Shown piece after piece: positions 59,646-64,000 of a stretch of 64,000 nucleotides of DNA. Source of the DNA: Alviniconcha marisindica (taxonomy: Eukaryota; Mollusca; Gastropoda; Provannidae). The stretch lies in the NCBI GenBank assembly GCA_018857735.1, contig JABMCL010000151.1:410001-474000 (forward strand), in the 5' to 3' direction. The position numbers and the translations under genes were made by a program. Each line of letters starts with the position of its first letter. Position 1 is the stretch's first letter. Under the pieces are notes generated by a model. The model searched no databases. It was not told the origin of the DNA and worked only from the letters and a program-made list of their open reading frames with translations.

Positions 59646-61140
59646 GTGGGTGAAAGGGTGATTGCCACTGTGCATGCGGGGGGTGGGGGGGGGGCAGCCA
59701 CATAGACTTAGAACCAGGCTGCGATAAGGCATACCATCATCTGACATGCGAACAAAGATTGGTACAGCTCCACATGCCTGAAGAGAGAGAGACAGAGACA
59801 GACAGACAGACAGACTGATAGACAGACAGACAGAGACAGAGTTTTACGGTCTTCGATGCGCATAAATACTACGGAGTAGGTTTAAAGGAACTCTCAATCG
59901 GAGGCTAAACTTATCGTGTGCTTAGAGGAGGTTAAACGGACATATTCTGCATGAAGAGTTCTCTGATTGAACGTGCCGTTGATTTTATAACGATTTTAGA
60001 AGAGGACTTTCCCAGACACTGTTCTAACACTGTTTTCACGAGCTCTTTCCCGCGTTTTAGTATGACATCATTGAAGGGATACCGGGACTTCTCAGTTTTG
60101 TGTACATGTCACGTTAATTATTTTTGTCAATGTTTATTTTTTTAAATCTGGACAGTGTGTGTGAAATAATTTCATTTTCCTAATCTTTTCATGGGGAACA
60201 GGAAATGAATTGACATTGTTCGAAATTTCCAGGACGAACAATGAAATAAATAGCGTTCTATCGAACATTTTATGTGTTTGGATCAATGAAATGATGGCTA
60301 AACCATGTTGACGTCATTACGATATTAATAATATGACGTTAATATTATAGAAAGAAGGAAGAGTCGAATGAAACAATGGCTCTAGAAGTAGTTACTGATG
60401 GTAAGCCGAATGACAAAACCGCTTAAAAGAATGACTAGGAATATGTACATAACAAGAGAATACGGGACGGGACATGTGTTTTGTTTTGTGTGTCTTCTTC
60501 TTTTGTATTAATAGATAATAAATGCATTCATGTGGTATCATATGGAACAAATAGCCCAACACCTTGCACCTCGGTCCGTCGCCGAGCATTATTAGTAGAC
60601 GGCAGCTACCGGTCTCATCCGCTATAGTGAGGTACACATTGCACGATTAGGAGATTTATTCAGAGAAAGCTATAAAATTATTCACATCATCAGTTAAGTC
60701 TCCCGACAAATTATTAGGCCTGAGCAGATTACGTGCCTGAAACAACGCAGGCCGAGTGTGTAACGTGTGTAAAACAAGAAGATGTGATGACGTAATACGC
60801 ATTCCCTAAATAGCTGCACCCCGTGGGGAGATCCCCATTCTATTTTTAGACCACTACTTTAGTCAAGATTACATTTAGTGTATTTCAAAAGGGCCAAAGC
60901 AAAAATTAATGCTACAGAAGAATCGTACCTAAAACAATATAAAGTCATGCACAAATTAGTTTTTTAGCCAAATCTCCGTGGGCTGGTCCCTTTAAGTCCA
61001 CAAAGGTTACAGCCATGCTCAGTTGGTGCAAATGAGTAAGGTATACAGGTACAGTGTTTGTTATTCCGATTACACACGTATGTTAATTCACTGGGCAACG
61101 TGTCCACAATATCATCGTGGTATGAAGGTAAGCTGAGGCC
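59646..61140. other. intergenic, no gene identified
   Basis: Contains a GACA/CAGA run at about 59,788-59,840 and AT-rich sequence. No convincing coding frame on either strand. Confidence 0.45.
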
Positions 61141-61142
61141 TG

Positions 61143-61152
61143 AAAGATGGCG
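61143..61152 (+). promoter_or_regulatory. YY1-type element (AAGATGGCGG)
   Basis: AAGATGGCGG matches the classical downstream-promoter YY1 consensus. It precedes a stretch that ends at a consensus donor (61,675), so it may mark a transcription start. This is inferred from the motif only. Confidence 0.3.
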
Positions 61153-61189
61153 GAATCTCCCCCCTGCAGCCTACACACATTCTTGCTGT

Positions 61190-61674
61190 ATATCAGTCTG
61201 TCGAGAGAGTATCCTCTGAGCCATCGCGAGAAGCGTGGTCGTGAACCGGAAGTTGTTGTCACATGACAGTTTCACTTCCCAATCTACTTTTCGTTTTCTC
61301 TTTGTTTTCGCGATTCAAGTGAGTGGATCTCTCATTCAGACATTAGTGGCGTCCTGTTGAGAGCATCAGCATATCACTCAAGTCATAAACAGACTGCATC
61401 AGTGTGTGTGCGTTTTTAATTCCTTCCGGATGCTGTAAATGACTCGATCGTCTGTAGATTGTGAACTTGGATGTAGCAGACGACAGCCGTCACACACTGT
61501 TGACGCAAGTTGCTGCTTAGGCCAGCAGGCTTTTCAAGGTTCGGTGCGTGTAATAAGGCATTATAGCATGCAAATACATTGAACTGCCAGCAGATCTGGA
61601 GTGGTTATGTTAAATGGCGTTGATCGAATGAGACAGCGTCTGGAAACGTGAAGGAGAGCCTGTAAAATCAGTGG
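61190..61674 (+). other. candidate 5' UTR exon
   Basis: Balanced-composition sequence without repeats, ending AAAATCAGTGG followed by GTAAGTAATT. It has several short upstream ATGs and no long frame, as in a non-coding first exon. There is no second exon to test it against. Confidence 0.3.
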
Positions 61675-62159
61675 GTAAGTAATTTTCCCACACTGATGAA
61701 CTTCGTACACTCTTCACATAGGTCTATGAAGATTTAGTTGATTTGCGGGTACGTTGTCATACTATTTATAGAATCAGTGTGTTTCCGTTTGTAGTACACC
61801 CAGGATTGATATTCAGGCGAGGGAATCTTAACGATGTGTGTTACTATTTGATACAAGTGGAGAAGCTTATGTCCATCAAGGTAGGGCTGATTAACTTTGT
61901 CAGTGACTCACCACCCATCCCCACAGCCCATCATCAACAATTTGACATGGCGGTTATTGAATTGTGTATCACAGCCACGAATATTTTCTAGGTGACCACT
62001 ATCCATTTTACAAGGACTGCATACATGTAGGGGTAGTCCGGGCATTAAGTTGTCACGACCTGGTGGTAATCTACAGAACAGGCTTGCAGTAGTTGTACAT
62101 TGATGAAATCTGCTGCCTATGGGTTTATAACCTCAGCTTCAGATTGTCTTTCTCTTCTG

Positions 62160-62290
62160 GGGGGGGGGGGGGGGGGAGATGAGAGAGATGACGATGTTGC
62201 CAGATTGAGGTGTGTGTTGCACGTTGTGTGTTGTGTGTTGAACTGTGTGTGTGTGTGTGTGTTTGGGGTGGGGGGGGGGGTGCATGTGTG
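62160..62290. repeat. poly(G) and (GT)n tracts
   Basis: G homopolymers at about 62,160-62,176 and 62,266-62,280 around a short GT run. Confidence 0.85.
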
Positions 62291-62994
62291 TACACCACTG
62301 ACTATTAATTAGTCACTGACACACAATTTATTATTTACTGTCTATGATGTATACATACATGTGTGGAAGAGTGAGGTATAGAGTGAGATATATATATATG
62401 TAATTCATTTTTAAATTAGGTTGTGTATGGTTGTGATGTTTCATGTATAGTGCTTTGACCAGTCTGAGCCTCACACATGTTTCATAGAGGGATACTGTGC
62501 ATTGGAAATACATTGATTATTATTATAAATCATGTGGAAATCCTTTCTTGTGACTGCCCAAGGTTGACATTTAATCAAACAGCAATACAGTATTATATTA
62601 TAGCTCACTGCAGTAAATTTATAAATACTGAACCTTTAAATGCAGTGACCACTGTGGTAGATGAACACTTGCCTTTTTGTTTAGTTCAAAGGAAAGAAAA
62701 CTAACACTCTCCATTGTGCAGATGCTCATGAGTCATTAGTAGGATAGTAGAACCCAGAGACTGTTTTAAATTAGTGCGCACAGCTGTTCAGATTTTCATG
62801 TAAAGACTACTATTTTGAAACCTTTTTTTCTTGATTTTGTATTTGGGTGGTGGGGCAGGGGGGAGGGGGGGGGGGGTTCCTCCAAGTTCTACAGCACTAC
62901 TGGTCTAGGTAGGTAGTGTTGCTTAATGTTCTCGTATGTCAGTTGACATATATTAGGGACAAGCTGAGACCAATGGCGAAGCATGGTTCAATAT

Positions 62995-63090
62995 AGCTTT
63001 ACATCCACGGAAACCAGAAGGCTCGTTAGGACGGACAGCCCAGGACAGCCACTTCGACTCTCACACAGCTCCTGAACTATGACGTGACTA
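62995..63090. repeat. repeat fragment, GGGACGGGGAGCCCAGGACG family
   Basis: Contains ACATCCACGGAAACCAGAAG, GACAGCCCAGGACAGCCACT and TCACACAGCTCCTGA. It is diverged from the copies at 45,140 and 49,265-49,460. Confidence 0.65.
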
Positions 63091-63328
63091 CTGGTCTCTT
63101 ACATGTGACTGTTATGTAGGTTAGCATGGTGCTAACCCTGCTATAGTGCAGGTAATATGTGGGTGTTGGTGATTACTTTATTTCCATGTTCAGAACACAT
63201 CAAGCTGATAACAGTTGTATTGAGTTCAGTCACTTGTAAGCTGGTCTAAATTTAGCTGAAGTTTTTTTGTTTCCTCTGTAGAGGTGGTATATTCCTGAAC
63301 AAGGAAACTATGGTCTTGCAGAGCTGAG

Positions 63329-64000
<672 letters not shown>

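Overview
This is animal nuclear DNA, most likely from a marine gastropod mollusc. Genes are split by GT-AG introns, microsatellites are very abundant (long GT/CA, TC, TTA and GTGC tracts), and most intergenic sequence derives from LINEs, tRNA-headed SINEs and short inverted-repeat elements. The placement below Lophotrochozoa is inference from repeat style; no species can be named from the sequence alone. There is no sign of bacterial organisation.

Two genes are complete, both on the minus strand. RBM39 (CAPERalpha) spans about 3,708-18,392. I could join eleven coding exons, all in phase, into a 531-residue protein with an RS-rich N terminus, two canonical RRMs and a C-terminal UHM. PDP1, the mitochondrial pyruvate dehydrogenase phosphatase catalytic subunit, lies at 41,477-44,291. 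It has a presequence exon and one large PP2C exon, giving 505 residues. The first acts in splicing and transcription co-activation, the second in PDH activation; nothing suggests a joint role.

The interval 18,990-41,000 between them is a retroelement yard. A 5.8-kb LINE (called LINE-B here: gag-like ORF1 with CCHC knuckles, APE endonuclease, reverse transcriptase, RNase H) lies on the minus strand at 25,789-31,611, flanked by a perfect 12-bp target-site duplication. A second copy at 18,988-20,525 keeps an open ORF1 but has lost all of ORF2. Very short pieces of the same 3' tail, two of them with their own target-site duplications, are scattered through the window. A different LINE (LINE-A) lies at 38.9-40.7 kb and again, inverted and cut by the window edge, at 63.3-64.0 kb. 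A THAP-domain fragment between inverted repeats, a 613-bp TIR element with TAA target-site duplications, and two strikingly exact fold-back palindromes also occur.

From about 45 to 64 kb no complete gene is visible. The region is dominated by simple repeats, a C-rich minisatellite, and a dimeric satellite (45.85-47.2 kb) whose unit is recognisably the 3' tail of LINE-A. A probable first coding exon on the plus strand lies at 54,929-54,999, and a possible 5' UTR exon ends at 61,674. The gene or genes they belong to would continue beyond the window.
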